Notes: generated from the sequence alone by a model not told the origin. Positions 18,158 to 27,809 are shown, counted from the first letter of the stretch. The stretch: 64,000 nt of DNA from Marilutibacter chinensis (GCF_021725675.1 NZ_JAKJPO010000001.1:620001-684000); one strand, 5' to 3'. Made by a program: numbers and translations.

Positions 18158-19078
18158 ATGCCCCGCAACAACCGCTCCGCTCCACTGTCGACGTATGCCT
18201 CGCTCGCGCTGGGCATGGCCGTGTTCGGCAGCGGCACGCCGGTGAGCAAGCTGGTGACCTCGGCGTTCCCGGTGTTCCTGGGGTCCGGGCTGCGCATGGC
18301 GCTCGCGGCGCTGGTCCTGTTGCCGTTCGTCCTGGCCGATCGCAGGAACGTACGGCGTTTCGATCGCAGGGACTGGCTGCTGACGACCGCGATCGCCGCG
18401 ATCGGCATGTTCGGCTTCAGCGTGTTCATGCTGTTCGGCATGCAGCAGGTATCCGGCGTGGTCGGCAGCGTGGTCATGAGCACGACGCCCGCGGTGACCG
18501 CGCTCGGCGCGTTCGTCTTCCTTCGCGAGCGCCTGGGCTGGATCAAGGCCGCCGCGGTCGCGCTCGCGGTCGCGGGCGTGCTGGTGTTGCAACTGGGCGG
18601 GAAATCGGACGGACCGGACGGCGGCGGCAACCCGCTGGTCGGCATGCTGCTGGTGTTCGGTGCCGTCTGCAGCGAGGCCGCATACACCCTGCTAGGGAAA
18701 CGGGCCAGCGAGCACGCGCGGCCGGTGACGATCGCCGGCCTTGCGGCGATCATCGCGACGCTGCTTTTCCTGCCGTTCGCCATCCATCAATGGCCGGACT
18801 TCGAAGCCGGACGGGCGATGCCGCGCGACTGGATCGCGCTGGGCTGGTGGGGGGCGGGAACGATGGCACTGGGCTCGGTGCTCTGGTACCGCGGCGTGTC
18901 GAAGGTACCCGGCGGTACCGCCGCCGGCTTCATGGGCGTGATGCCGGTCAGCGCGCTGCTGCTGTCGTACCTGTTGCTGGGCGAGCCTTTCGTGTGGATC
19001 CACCTGATCGGCTTCGCGATCGTGTTCGCGAGCGTGCTGCTGATAGCGCGCGAGCACGCCAGGGAGTCGAGTGAATGA
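18158..19078 (+). CDS. EamA (DMT superfamily) transporter
   Basis: 306 aa from ATG 18158. Ten hydrophobic segments are arranged as two EamA repeats: first from LALGMAVFGSGTPVSKLVTS to LAVAGVLVLQLGG, second from NPLVGMLLVFGAVCSEAAYT to FAIVFASVLLIAREH. A typical repeat motif is SVVMSTTPAVTALGAFVFLRERL, echoed by AAGFMGVMPVSALLLSYLLLGE. Such proteins export or import small metabolites across the inner membrane. The gene overlaps the next gene by 4 nt (ATGA), so the pair is translationally coupled. Confidence 0.88.
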   Translation: MPRNNRSAPLSTYASLALGMAVFGSGTPVSKLVTSAFPVFLGSGLRMALAALVLLPFVLADRRNVRRFDRRDWLLTTAIAAIGMFGFSVFMLFGMQQVSGVVGSVVMSTTPAVTALGAFVFLRERLGWIKAAAVALAVAGVLVLQLGGKSDGPDGGGNPLVGMLLVFGAVCSEAAYTLLGKRASEHARPVTIAGLAAIIATLLFLPFAIHQWPDFEAGRAMPRDWIALGWWGAGTMALGSVLWYRGVSKVPGGTAAGFMGVMPVSALLLSYLLLGEPFVWIHLIGFAIVFASVLLIAREHARESSE

Positions 19079-21552
19079 ACAGCCGTAACGCCAAACCCGA
19101 TGACAGGCCCATCGTCCTGATCACCGGCATCGCCGGCAGCGTCGGCTCGGCGCTGGCGTCGGCGCTGGCACGGGACTATCGCGTGGTCGGCATGGACGTG
19201 GCCGAACCCGAAGTCGCGGTGGACTGGATCGAGATCGATCTGACCTCCGGGAAGTCGGTCGAAGGCGCGGTACGCGAGTTCCGCGAGCGCCATGGCGAAC
19301 GCATCGCGTCGGTCGTGCATCTGGCCGCGTACTTCGACTTCTCGGGCGAGTACAAACCCCTGTACGACAAGGTCAACGTCGACGGTACGCGCCGTCTGCT
19401 GCGCGCATTGCAGTCGCTGGAGGTGGCGCAGTTCGTGTACTCGGGAACGATGCTGGTGCACCAGGCGACCGTCCCCGGAGAGCGCATCGACGAGGATTCG
19501 CCGATCCGGCCACGCTGGGCCTATCCGGAGTCGAAGGCGCGCGCCGAACGGGTGATCGCCGAGGAACATGGCGGCATTCCCTACGTACTGCTGCACCTGG
19601 CCGGCCTCTACGACGGGCGCACGGCCGTGCCGACCCTGGCGCAGCAGATCGCCCGGATCTACGAGCGCGACTTCACCGGCTACGTGCATGCCGGAGACGA
19701 GGACGCCGGACAGTCGATGATCCATCGCGACGACATGATCGACGCCTTCCGCCGCGCGATCGACCGTCGCGACCGGCTCCCCTCCGGGACGACGGTCCTG
19801 GTCGGCGAGCCCGAGGCGATGAGCTATCGCCAGCTGCAGGACGCACTGGGCGAGCTCATCCATGGCGAAGAGTGGACGACGATCAACCTGCCACGGCCGC
19901 TCGCAAAGGCCGGCGCCTGGCTGCAGGGTGCGGCGGAGCCGGTGGTGCCCGATGCGATCGACCATGGCGAGAAGCCCTTCATCCGGCCGTTCATGATCGA
20001 GATCTCGAGCGATCATTACGCCCTCGACATCAGCCGGGCGCGCGAGCTTCTCGGCTGGGAGCCGGAACACCGCATCCAGGACATGCTTCCCCGGATCGTC
20101 GCGTCGCTGGAGCGCGACCCCGTCGGATGGTATCGCGACAACGGGATCACGCCGCCGCCGTGGCTCGAAGAGGCGGCGGACAAGGTCGACCGGCCCGAAG
20201 CGCTGCGCCAGCATGCCGAGGACACGTTCCGCGACGCGCACCGACGGCACCTGTATGGCCCGTTCGCGGTCGCGATGCTGGGTCTGTGGCTGGTCGCCTC
20301 GCCCGTGACGCTTGGTGATATCCCGGCCGCGCTTCGCTGGAGCGACAGTCTCTCCGGCATCGCCCTGGTGCTGCTCGGAATGATGACGCTGTCGTGGCGC
20401 CTGGCATCGCTGCGCTGGCTGGCCGCCGCGGTCGGCCTGTGGGTGCTGTTCTCGCCGCTGGTGTTCTGGACCGGCAACGCGGCGGCCTATCTCAACGACT
20501 CCCTGGTCGGCACCCTGGCGATCGGATTCGCCGTGGCGCTTCCGCCCAGTCCGGGAGTCTCGCCGGTGGCCGCGTGCTCGGGACCGACGGTGCCGCCCGG
20601 CTGGGAATACTCGCCGTCGGACTGGAGCCAGCGGCTTCCCATCATCGCGCTGGCGCTAGTCGGCCTGTTCGTCTCGCGTGCGATGGCGGCCTACCAGCTG
20701 GGTCACGTCGACGGCGTCTGGGAACCGTTCTTCGACGTCGCCGGCCCGAAGAACGGCACCGAGACGATCATCACCTCGAGCGTATCGGAGGCGTGGCCGG
20801 TGCCCGATGCGGGGCTTGGCGCCCTGGTCTACCTGCTCGAGATCCTGACCGGCCTGATCGGATCGACCCGGCGCTGGCGCACCATGCCTTGGCTGGTGGT
20901 GCTCTTCGGCTTCCTGATCGTGCCGCTGGGCGTGGTGTCGATCACCTTCATCGTGATCCAGCCGATCGTCATCGGCACCTGGTGCACGCTGTGCCTGATC
21001 GGTGCCGCGGCGATGGTGTTGCAGATCCCCTACTCGCTGGACGAACTGGTCGCCACCGGGCAGTTCCTCCATCGGCGCCGGAAAGCGGGCAGGAACCTGC
21101 TCTATGTCTTCTTCGCCGGCGACACCGACGACGACAGCAGGGTCCCGCACGACGGCAGGGAGTTCGACCGCGCCCCCATGGACGTGCTGCGCGATGTCGG
21201 CGGCGGCAACGTGAACGCGCCATGGAACCTGCTGCTGTGCATCGCGATCGGCGTGTGGCTGATGTTCACACGGCTGACGGTCGGCGCCGAGGGCCCGATG
21301 GCGAATGCCGACCACCTGATTGGTTCGCTGGTGATCACCGTGGCGGTATGCGCGCTTGCGGAAATCGCGCGCCCGGTACGCCTGATCAACATCGGGTTCG
21401 GCGTGGCGCTGCTGGTGACGCCGTTCATGCTTGGCGCCACGACAGTCCAGACCGGGTCGAGCCTGGTCTGCGGAGTCGCGCTCATCGCGCTGAGCCTGCG
21501 GCGTGGGCCGATACGCATGCGCTACGGGAACTGGAACCGGCTGCTGATCTGA
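19075..21552 (+). CDS. Fusion protein: NAD-dependent epimerase + SPW-type membrane segment + vitamin K epoxide reductase-like domain
   Basis: 825 aa. Residues 10-345 are an extended SDR/epimerase: glycine motif TGIAGSVGSAL and catalytic Y150-P-E-S-K154. After a linker, residues ~393-490 are membrane helices with an S-P motif (HLYGPFAVAMLGLWLVASP and LWVLFSPLVFWTGN), as in SPW-repeat proteins. Residues ~520-650 resemble VKOR: a large loop containing SSVSEAWPVPDAGLGALVYLLEI, then the redox motif C637-T-L-C640 in WCTLCLIGAAAM. A second SPW-like helical block ends the protein (~715-805). It overlaps the EamA gene by 4 nt. Natural VKORs recycle quinone-coupled disulfide formation. The partner cysteine pair is not clear, so activity is uncertain. 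Confidence 0.82.
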   Translation: MNSRNAKPDDRPIVLITGIAGSVGSALASALARDYRVVGMDVAEPEVAVDWIEIDLTSGKSVEGAVREFRERHGERIASVVHLAAYFDFSGEYKPLYDKVNVDGTRRLLRALQSLEVAQFVYSGTMLVHQATVPGERIDEDSPIRPRWAYPESKARAERVIAEEHGGIPYVLLHLAGLYDGRTAVPTLAQQIARIYERDFTGYVHAGDEDAGQSMIHRDDMIDAFRRAIDRRDRLPSGTTVLVGEPEAMSYRQLQDALGELIHGEEWTTINLPRPLAKAGAWLQGAAEPVVPDAIDHGEKPFIRPFMIEISSDHYALDISRARELLGWEPEHRIQDMLPRIVASLERDPVGWYRDNGITPPPWLEEAADKVDRPEALRQHAEDTFRDAHRRHLYGPFAVAMLGLWLVASPVTLGDIPAALRWSDSLSGIALVLLGMMTLSWRLASLRWLAAAVGLWVLFSPLVFWTGNAAAYLNDSLVGTLAIGFAVALPPSPGVSPVAACSGPTVPPGWEYSPSDWSQRLPIIALALVGLFVSRAMAAYQLGHVDGVWEPFFDVAGPKNGTETIITSSVSEAWPVPDAGLGALVYLLEILTGLIGSTRRWRTMPWLVVLFGFLIVPLGVVSITFIVIQPIVIGTWCTLCLIGAAAMVLQIPYSLDELVATGQFLHRRRKAGRNLLYVFFAGDTDDDSRVPHDGREFDRAPMDVLRDVGGGNVNAPWNLLLCIAIGVWLMFTRLTVGAEGPMANADHLIGSLVITVAVCALAEIARPVRLINIGFGVALLVTPFMLGATTVQTGSSLVCGVALIALSLRRGPIRMRYGNWNRLLI

Positions 21553-21694
21553 GCAGGGCCGCGTGCGGCTGCGGATCCGCGCCTGTACATGGATGCCAGG
21601 CCTCGATTCGCATTGGTCCAATGTGGATTTCACCCCGCCCGCATGCCAGCTGGACTGGATTGCCGATCGGGCTACCGACCGGAGTCGCGAAGAC

Positions 21695-22069
21695 ATGCCC
21701 CCTCCCCGCAAGCACGGATCGAAACCGACGCAGGCCGCAGCCGCACGCGCAAAAGGCGTCCGCCGGAAAGGCGGACATGCGAAGAAGGACACGCGGCGCT
21801 GGTCGCAGCACGTCACCGAGACCAGCGACGCACTGGACCTGCGGGAAGGCGTGTTCACGCTCGACGATCCCGCAGCCATGGCGCGCTCGCTCAAGCGCTC
21901 GGCCGAGGACAGCCGGCGTCGCAAGAGCGATCCGTATCGCTCGGCGATGTCGATGTTGACCTTCTACATCAACCGTGCGGGAAAGAACCTGCCTGCCAGG
22001 CGTCGCGACATCCTGGAGTCCGCCAAGGACGAGCTGCGCAAGCTCTACGGCCGACCCATCCGGAAGTAG
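21695..22069 (+). CDS. DUF3175 family protein
   Basis: 124 aa from ATG 21695. A basic N-terminal tail (Lys/Arg/Ala rich) leads to the DUF3175 core: RRWSQHVTETSDALDLREGV, then FTLDDPAAMARSLKRSAEDS, then PYRSAMSMLTFYINRAGKNL and a C-terminal ILESAKDELRKLYGR. The family is small, soluble, of unknown function, and frequently found near plasmid or stress genes. The basic tail is compatible with nucleic-acid binding, but this is only inference. Confidence 0.85.
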   Translation: MPPPRKHGSKPTQAAAARAKGVRRKGGHAKKDTRRWSQHVTETSDALDLREGVFTLDDPAAMARSLKRSAEDSRRRKSDPYRSAMSMLTFYINRAGKNLPARRRDILESAKDELRKLYGRPIRK

Positions 22070-22143
22070 CGGCCCATGACCGCAAGACCGGCTTTCCGAA
22101 AACGTTGAAGATCGACGACCCACCCGAGTTCCGGAGAATCCAG

Positions 22144-22634
22144 ATGACCCGCAAGAACACGATATGCCTCTGGTACGACGATGCCGCGCACGATGCGGCG
22201 ACGTTCTACGCCGAGACCTTTCCGGACAGCTCGGTGGACGCCGTACATCGCGCACCGGGCGACTCCCCGTCCGGCAGCCAGGGCGATGTCTTCACGGTCG
22301 AGTTCACCGTGCTTGGCATCCCCTGTCTTGGCCTGAACGGCGGACCGACCTTCAAGCACAGGAGACGTTCTCATTCCAGGTGGCGACCGAAGACCAGGCC
22401 GAGACCGACCGTCTGTGGGATGCGATCGTCGGCAACGGCAGCCGGGAAAGCGCCGGCGGCTGGTGCAAGGACAAAAGGGGTCTGTCCTGGCAGATCACGC
22501 CCCGTGCGTTGACGGAGGCGATCGACGACCCGGATCGCGGGGCCGCCAGGCGCGCGTTCAACGCCATGATGGAGATGCGCAGGATCGACATCGCCACGAT
22601 CGAAGCGGTCCGGCGGGGTCGAGTCCGCCACTGA
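22144..22634 (+). pseudogene. VOC/PhnB-like protein gene with a single-base frameshift
   Basis: The start (MTRKNTICLWYDDAAHDAAT, then FYAETFPDSSVDAV) is in one frame to about 22365. The continuation (ETFSFQVATEDQAETDRLWD, then GGWCKDKRGLSWQITPRAL) is in another frame to the stop at 22634. Together they make one complete PhnB-like (3-demethylubiquinone-methyltransferase-like VOC) protein of about 163 aa. The break falls at CACAGGAGACG, after the conserved LNGGPTFKH. One missing base would restore it. It is either a true recent inactivation or a sequencing error. Confidence 0.8.
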
Positions 22635-22711
22635 CGGAGAGCAATGGACCGGATCAAGCCCCATCCGGCGCACTCCCGTACACTGGGGGCCTACCCACCC
22701 AGCGAGTGCCC

Positions 22712-22858
22712 ATGGCCAAGAAGCCCAACTATTCATTCGAGAAGCGCCAGCGCGAGCTGGCCAAGCAGAAGAAGAAGGACGAGAAGAACGCCAGGAAGCG
22801 CGCAGAGCGCGAGGCGACGAAGGACGATTCGCCCACGTCCGCCGACGAATCGGAATGA
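22712..22858 (+). CDS. Small Lys/Arg/Glu-rich protein
   Basis: 48 aa: [20 protein letters not shown] followed by more charged sequence ending DESE. It is almost wholly helical and charged, a type of short conserved protein common in proteobacteria with unknown role. Its stop overlaps the start of the next gene (ATGA), so it is co-translated with the YaiI/YqxD protein. Confidence 0.7.
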   Translation: MAKKPNYSFEKRQRELAKQKKKDEKNARKRAEREATKDDSPTSADESE

Positions 22859-23325
22859 ACGACACGGCGCCGGCGACCCCGCAGATCTGGGTCGATGCGG
22901 ACGCGTGTCCGGGGCCGATCCGGGACATCCTGTTCCGTGCGGCCGAGCGCACACGGGTGCAGGTCACCCTCGTCGCGAACCAGTGGCTACGCACGCCAAC
23001 CTCGCGCTACATCAGGGCGCTGCAGGTCCAGGGCGGCTATGACGTCGCCGACGATGCGATCGCCGAGCGGGCGCGACCCGGCGACCTGGTGATCACCCAG
23101 GACATTCCGCTGGCCGCCCGCGTCGTTGCGAAGGGCGCCGACGCCGTCAACCCGCGTGGCGAACGCTACACCGCCGACAACATCGCCGAACGGCTGTCGA
23201 TGCGGAATTTCATGGACGAGCTGCGCGGCGCCGGCGTGCAGACCGGCGGGCCCGCCCCGTTCGGCGCGCGCGACCGGCAAGTGTTCGCCAGCCAGCTGGA
23301 CCGCTGGCTGGCTGCGCGGCGCTGA
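22855..23325 (+). CDS. yaiI: YaiI/YqxD family protein (DUF188)
   Basis: 156 aa, the usual length for the family. Characteristic segments: [20 protein letters not shown] at the N-terminus, [19 protein letters not shown] in the centre, [20 protein letters not shown], and a C-terminal FASQLDRWL. The family has a PIN-like fold with conserved acidic residues, but no established biochemical role. It is translationally coupled to the small charged protein upstream. Confidence 0.92.
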   Translation: MNDTAPATPQIWVDADACPGPIRDILFRAAERTRVQVTLVANQWLRTPTSRYIRALQVQGGYDVADDAIAERARPGDLVITQDIPLAARVVAKGADAVNPRGERYTADNIAERLSMRNFMDELRGAGVQTGGPAPFGARDRQVFASQLDRWLAARR

Positions 23326-23360
23326 AAGCCGGCCGACACACCGCGTCCGTCCGGCATCGC

Positions 23361-24074
23361 TCAGTACTGCCACCAGATGACCACGCTCGCGATCGTGTTC
23401 CACATGGCGTGGGCCACGATGGGCGCGGTCAGCCGACAGCCGCGGGCGACATACAGCAGCGTCATCGCCAGACCTCCATAGAGGCCGGTATCGATCATTC
23501 CAGCCACACCCTGGTAGCCGTGGAGTGCGGCGAACGTCGCCGTGACCAGCAGTATCGCCGCGACCCATGCACCGCGCCCGCGGCCCAGGATTCCACGCAG
23601 CGCAGCCAGCAGATGCCCCCGGAAGAACAGCTCCTCGCTCAGCGCTCCGGCCCAGGCCAGCGCGATGAAGGCAGCCAGGCCGCCGACGGAATCGCCGATC
23701 TGCGCCGAGTTGGCGACCACGTCGCTGCGATCGGCACCTCCGGTCGCCGGAATCACCACCAGGAACTGCAACAAGGCAAAAACGACAGCGGTCCCGGCCC
23801 CGATGAGCGCGTCGACGCGCCAGTGGGCACCGACCCAACCGACATCGCCCAACCGATACCCTGCGATGCGCAGCCCCAGCAGGACCGCCGCAGGACCGAG
23901 CACGAGCTGGAACAGCGCGACCCATGCGTACGCCGCGCCCTGCAGCTCCAGCCCAAGCAGCACGCTGGGTATCCATTGCGACGCGATGGTCGCCACCAGC
24001 CAGGCGACCGCACCGACGATCAGCGCGGCCAACCAACGCTTGCGGGATACCCGTCCGGGCCGCGAGTCATCCAT
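23361..24074 (-). CDS. CPBP family intramembrane metalloprotease
   Basis: 237 aa with about seven hydrophobic segments. The three CPBP/CAAX (Abi) motifs are visible: EELFFRG (LSEELFFRGHLLAAL), the F-x-x-x-H box (TFAALHGYQG) and the H-x-x-x-N box (IVAHAMWNTIASV). These supply the Glu and His residues of the intramembrane active site. Bacterial members can process peptides or confer bacteriocin immunity. The target here is unknown. Confidence 0.88.
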   Translation of the reverse strand: MDDSRPGRVSRKRWLAALIVGAVAWLVATIASQWIPSVLLGLELQGAAYAWVALFQLVLGPAAVLLGLRIAGYRLGDVGWVGAHWRVDALIGAGTAVVFALLQFLVVIPATGGADRSDVVANSAQIGDSVGGLAAFIALAWAGALSEELFFRGHLLAALRGILGRGRGAWVAAILLVTATFAALHGYQGVAGMIDTGLYGGLAMTLLYVARGCRLTAPIVAHAMWNTIASVVIWWQY

Positions 24075-24465
24075 GCATCTGCTCCACTCCGGTTCCAGCC
24101 GATGCTAGCCGGATCCGGGAATCTCGCCCCGTGTCGATCGTCAGGCCCGTCCGGTCGATGTTCCGCTTGCGGACCATCGGGCAGCTCGGCTGCCATGCGT
24201 CCTGCGCCCGCCCTTCGACTCTGTCCCTGCCGCCGTTCTCGCGGCATGGAGCATCCGGTCTGTGGACGTTTCATCGGCGGGCCCGGAGCGCGGCCCGCCG
24301 GTTCGGGCGTTTCTCAAGACCGTGCCCGCCCCGTGACCTGACGCCTCCGCGTGTCGAACTCCGGCCCACCCGACCGTCACCCAAGCAGGACGGGGCGCGG
24401 GCGCGGACGGCCGGGTCCCGCCATGCAGGCGATGAAGCTCCGCGTCCCCGGACAGGAGAACGCAG
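24075..24465. other. Intergenic region without a recognised gene
   Basis: 391 bases between the CPBP gene start and the decayed SDR gene. No hairpin, small gene or clear promoter was found. Confidence 0.4.
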
Positions 24466-24983
24466 ATGATGCTCGAGAACAGGATTGCCGTGATCTACGG
24501 CGCTGGTGGTTCGCTGGGCGGCGCCGTTGCCTGCGCCTTCGCACGTGATGGCGCCAAACTGATGCTGAGCGGCCGCAGGTTGGAACCGGTGGAAGACCTT
24601 GTCGCCGCGATCCGCGCCACGGGCGGCAACGCGCAGGCCGCCCACGTCGATGCGACCGACCGCGACGCCGTCGACGCCCTCGCAGGATGAAGACCCATGG
24701 CAGCGGTGTGATCCTGTCGCTGACCGCCACGCCCGGCGGCATCGGCTATCCCAACGTCGGCGGCTTCGGCCCTGCCTGCTGTGCCATCGAGAGTTTCTCG
24801 TGCGACCTGGCCAGCGAACTGGGACCGCACGGCGTGCGGGTGACGAACATCCGCTACGCCGGATCGCCGGACTCGCGCGTGTTCCGCGAAGCCGTCGAAC
24901 AGAGTGGCGAACGCGCCGATCGCGTTCGTCCACCCTGGAAAATGAAGTCGCCTGCGCATGCGGGGCCGCGCCAGTCGAGTTGA
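24466..24983 (+). pseudogene. Short-chain dehydrogenase, internally deleted
   Basis: The first 74 codons encode the Rossmann start (NRIAVIYGAGGSLGGAVACA ... LMLSGRRLEPVEDL) and end at a stop at 24690. A second frame (24687-24983) resumes with SGVILSLTATPGGIGYPNVG and SCDLASELGPHGVRVTNIRY, which belong about 50-60 residues further on in intact relatives. The middle, including the N-A-G region, is missing and the C-terminus runs out of frame after FREAVEQ. Intact family members have about 250 aa. The gene is not functional. Confidence 0.8.
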
Positions 24984-25237
24984 CCGACACATCAGAACGC
25001 CGGCTCAGGGCCCGTCCTCGTCTGTTCACGCCCCCCTGTCACCATCCTCAGGGTGCCATGAAGATCCAGGGGCTTCGCTACTCAAGGCACCCCGACCAGA
25101 CCGTATCTCCATTCGAGAGCCGAGAAGGGCCGCCTTCGAGACCGTCTGCCTCGCGACTTTGGAACCGGTGAAGCCGGCGCCATCTTCATCGGGATCCGAG
25201 TTCCCGCGACTCCGAGGGTCGCATCCGGCCCCATGCT

Positions 25238-27247
25238 CTATCTCGATACGGGCGACAGAACGGCCACCGCCCCGCCTGAAGCCGCAAGCGACAGTTCCAT
25301 CCGGCCTGCCGCCGTTACCTGCCTCTCGCTGGAGCGAAGACTGTTGATGTCGTTGCCGTCCTCGAGAATCGACGCGCGGTAAGCCACGTCATCCTCCAAG
25401 AATGCCAGTGGCACATCGAGAACCCGCGCCTTTTCGTTCGTCATGGCGCCGACGTACCAGTCGCGCCCCTTTCTGCGGGCAGTGACGATGTACTGGCCGA
25501 TGTCGCCTTCGAGAACCCGCGTCTCGTCCCAGGTGGTCGGCACCTGGCCGATGAAGCGAGCACCATCCGCCCAACTGCCGTCCTCGTTCGTGTACGCCTC
25601 GGGGCTATCGGCGACCATCACCAACGGCGAGTCGTAGACCACATACATGGCCACGGCCTGGCCACGCGTGGTCTGTACGAACGGCCGGGTGGATCGCTTC
25701 TGGACGGCGAACCGTTCCGGCGTCAACGACCGGAAGCCACCGGGTGTGTAGTCGATCGGCCCCAGGATCATGCGCGTGAACGGCAAGGTGACGTTGTGGG
25801 TGGCCGTGACTCTCGTGCTCCACTTGTTGTACTCGGCACCAAGCACGCCTTCCTGGGTCATGTAGTGCGGATAGGTACGGGTCAGGCCATCCGGCGGATA
25901 GGCACCATGCAGGTTGACCATCAAGCGGTGTTCGGCCGTCTTGCCCAGAAGCCTGTGATAGAAGCCGACCATGTCCTGGTCGCTGCGATCCATGAAGTCG
26001 ACCTTGATGCCCTTGACGCCCCACGATTCGTACAAGGGCAGCGCCTCGTCCATCTGCCGGTCCAGCTGTTCCCATTGCAGCCAGATCCAGACACCGATCC
26101 CTCTTTCCTGCGCATAGGCGATGATGGCTGCCATGTCCATCTCCGCGACCGGCTTGGTGACGTCGGCTGGCGACGGCGTCGTCGAGCTTCCTTCATACCA
26201 GCCCTCGTCGATCAGGATGTATTCCAGGCCCATCGAAGCGGCGTGGTCGATGTATGCCTTGTAGGTGGCCGTGTTGACGCCCGCGTCGGGGAGATCGACA
26301 GCCCAGCCGTTCCACCAGTCCCAGGCGGCCTTTCCCGGCTTTATCCAGCGGGTGTCCGCGAGTGCCGACGGGCTGCCGAGCGTCGCGATCAGGTTCGACT
26401 CCGCGAGACCGCCGGGCGTATCGGCCATCATGACGACACGCCAGGGAGTGACGAGCGGCTTCTCGGCAAGCGATGCACGTACCGCCGGCCTCAGATATCC
26501 CGCACGCGGCTCCACTTCGGCACGTGGTGAGAGCGCCAACTGCAGGCCCAGCCCGCCGTCGCCCCGGCCGCTGTAGTACGCACCCGCGTAGTCGCGTTTG
26601 TCGGCTTCGGCGATGGCGAACGTGACCTGCTCCGTCTTGGCCTTGCAAACCAGGGGCGCATCGAAGAGATGAAACGCACGGATGGCCGACGCGCGGATCG
26701 GATCGAATTCGCCCTCGTGCGAGTTCTCATGGCGCCCCGGATTGAAACCCCAGCAGCGGTAGTCGGCCGGGAAGAAGAAGCCCGTCGACTCCGAGATGAT
26801 GTTCAGCTCCGTGGCATCATCGCGCTGCGGCAGTACGTAGCGGAACGCGATGCCCTCGTCGTAGGCCCGGGCAACCAGGCGCAGGCCCATGGAGGCATGC
26901 TCTCCCGAGAACGTCAGTTCAAGCTGGTTGTAGCGGTCGGGAACGCTCGATGCCTTGCCCACGACAGGACGATAGACGTCGTCCACCCTCTCGCGTTCTG
27001 CACCTTGCAGCTTCATCGAGCTGCCGTCGATGACGCCCTCGTTGGTGACGAGCCCGAGCGGTGATGACGAAATGACCATGACGCCGTCCCGGACAACCGC
27101 ATAGGACAGAGCGCCCTCGCTCGCGGTGACTTCCAGCCGGACACGGCGATCGGGCGACTCGACGACGTATGGCGGTTGCGCCCACGACGGCAGCGACACG
27201 GCCATGGCAAGAGCTGCTGATGTGATGCTCAGCGACAGGTAACGCAT
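25238..27247 (-). CDS. Glycoside hydrolase family 97, probable retaining alpha-galactosidase-type
   Basis: 669 aa, normal for GH97. A signal peptide (residues 1-23, ending SWA) gives a periplasmic or secreted enzyme. Domains: N-terminal beta-sandwich (25-290), TIM barrel (~300-560) with WDWWNGWAVDLPDAG and YILIDEGWYEG, and a C-terminal beta domain. Asp417 (GIKVDFMDRSDQ) and Glu472 (VLGAEYNKW) lie 55 residues apart, the spacing of the nucleophile and acid/base in the retaining GH97 alpha-galactosidase type; inverting SusB-type enzymes lack that Asp. So a retaining alpha-galactosidase is the better guess than alpha-glucosidase. No TonB receptor or SusCD partner is nearby. Confidence 0.88.
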   Translation of the reverse strand: MRYLSLSITSAALAMAVSLPSWAQPPYVVESPDRRVRLEVTASEGALSYAVVRDGVMVISSSPLGLVTNEGVIDGSSMKLQGAERERVDDVYRPVVGKASSVPDRYNQLELTFSGEHASMGLRLVARAYDEGIAFRYVLPQRDDATELNIISESTGFFFPADYRCWGFNPGRHENSHEGEFDPIRASAIRAFHLFDAPLVCKAKTEQVTFAIAEADKRDYAGAYYSGRGDGGLGLQLALSPRAEVEPRAGYLRPAVRASLAEKPLVTPWRVVMMADTPGGLAESNLIATLGSPSALADTRWIKPGKAAWDWWNGWAVDLPDAGVNTATYKAYIDHAASMGLEYILIDEGWYEGSSTTPSPADVTKPVAEMDMAAIIAYAQERGIGVWIWLQWEQLDRQMDEALPLYESWGVKGIKVDFMDRSDQDMVGFYHRLLGKTAEHRLMVNLHGAYPPDGLTRTYPHYMTQEGVLGAEYNKWSTRVTATHNVTLPFTRMILGPIDYTPGGFRSLTPERFAVQKRSTRPFVQTTRGQAVAMYVVYDSPLVMVADSPEAYTNEDGSWADGARFIGQVPTTWDETRVLEGDIGQYIVTARRKGRDWYVGAMTNEKARVLDVPLAFLEDDVAYRASILEDGNDINSLRSSERQVTAAGRMELSLAASGGAVAVLSPVSR

Positions 27248-27429
27248 GATCGAATTCGTCTCTCCGAGTGACCGTGAAGCGAACCGGGTTCAGGACATTC
27301 TCTACGCGAAGCGCTCGGCCAGGCGCTGGTCAGTACACTGACTGACAGCGACCGCGATCGTCATGATCCCCACCGTGTTCGAGCTTCACCCGGTTGGCCT
27401 CATGTCACAAATGAAATAATGAACAGCTG

Positions 27430-27759
27430 CTATGCCGTAGACGAATAGAACCGGGCTGCACCTGCGCCCGTACCTTGCAGCAGCTCGTCAACGTCAATAT
27501 CGGGCATCAGGCCATTGCAGCGAGTCAGGCCGAGTTTCGCGCCGATGGCTCTGGCACGCACACGAAATTCCGGTGCAAAGGCGGGTGGCTGCCGTGGCGG
27601 CTGCGGTGCCCTGTCCTGCTGCAGCCAAGGCGCCGCCGGGCTCCGGAAGATGATCTCGACCCCCAGGTAGTCGCGGGCGAAGCCTACGAACTCATCCCGG
27701 GAGAAGGTCTCCCCGTCCTGCGGATCGACGTAGCTCAGCGTCGGCTCCTGAACCGCCAT
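27430..27759 (-). CDS. Hypothetical protein
   Basis: 109 aa from an ATG at 27759 (MAVQEPTLSYVDPQDGETFS). The frame stays open upstream through a 7-bp tandem repeat, which is unlikely to be coding. The sequence has a plausible globular start (RDEFVGFARDYLGVEIIFRS) and a Pro-rich middle (QDRAPQPPRQPPAFAPEF). No family is recognised. No Shine-Dalgarno sequence is obvious, so both the gene and its start are uncertain. Confidence 0.35.
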   Translation of the reverse strand: MAVQEPTLSYVDPQDGETFSRDEFVGFARDYLGVEIIFRSPAAPWLQQDRAPQPPRQPPAFAPEFRVRARAIGAKLGLTRCNGLMPDIDVDELLQGTGAGAARFYSSTA

Positions 27760-27809
27760 GGCCACCAGCGTCAGCCGCTGCCGGTATCGATTGAAGAACG
27801 GATAGGCGC

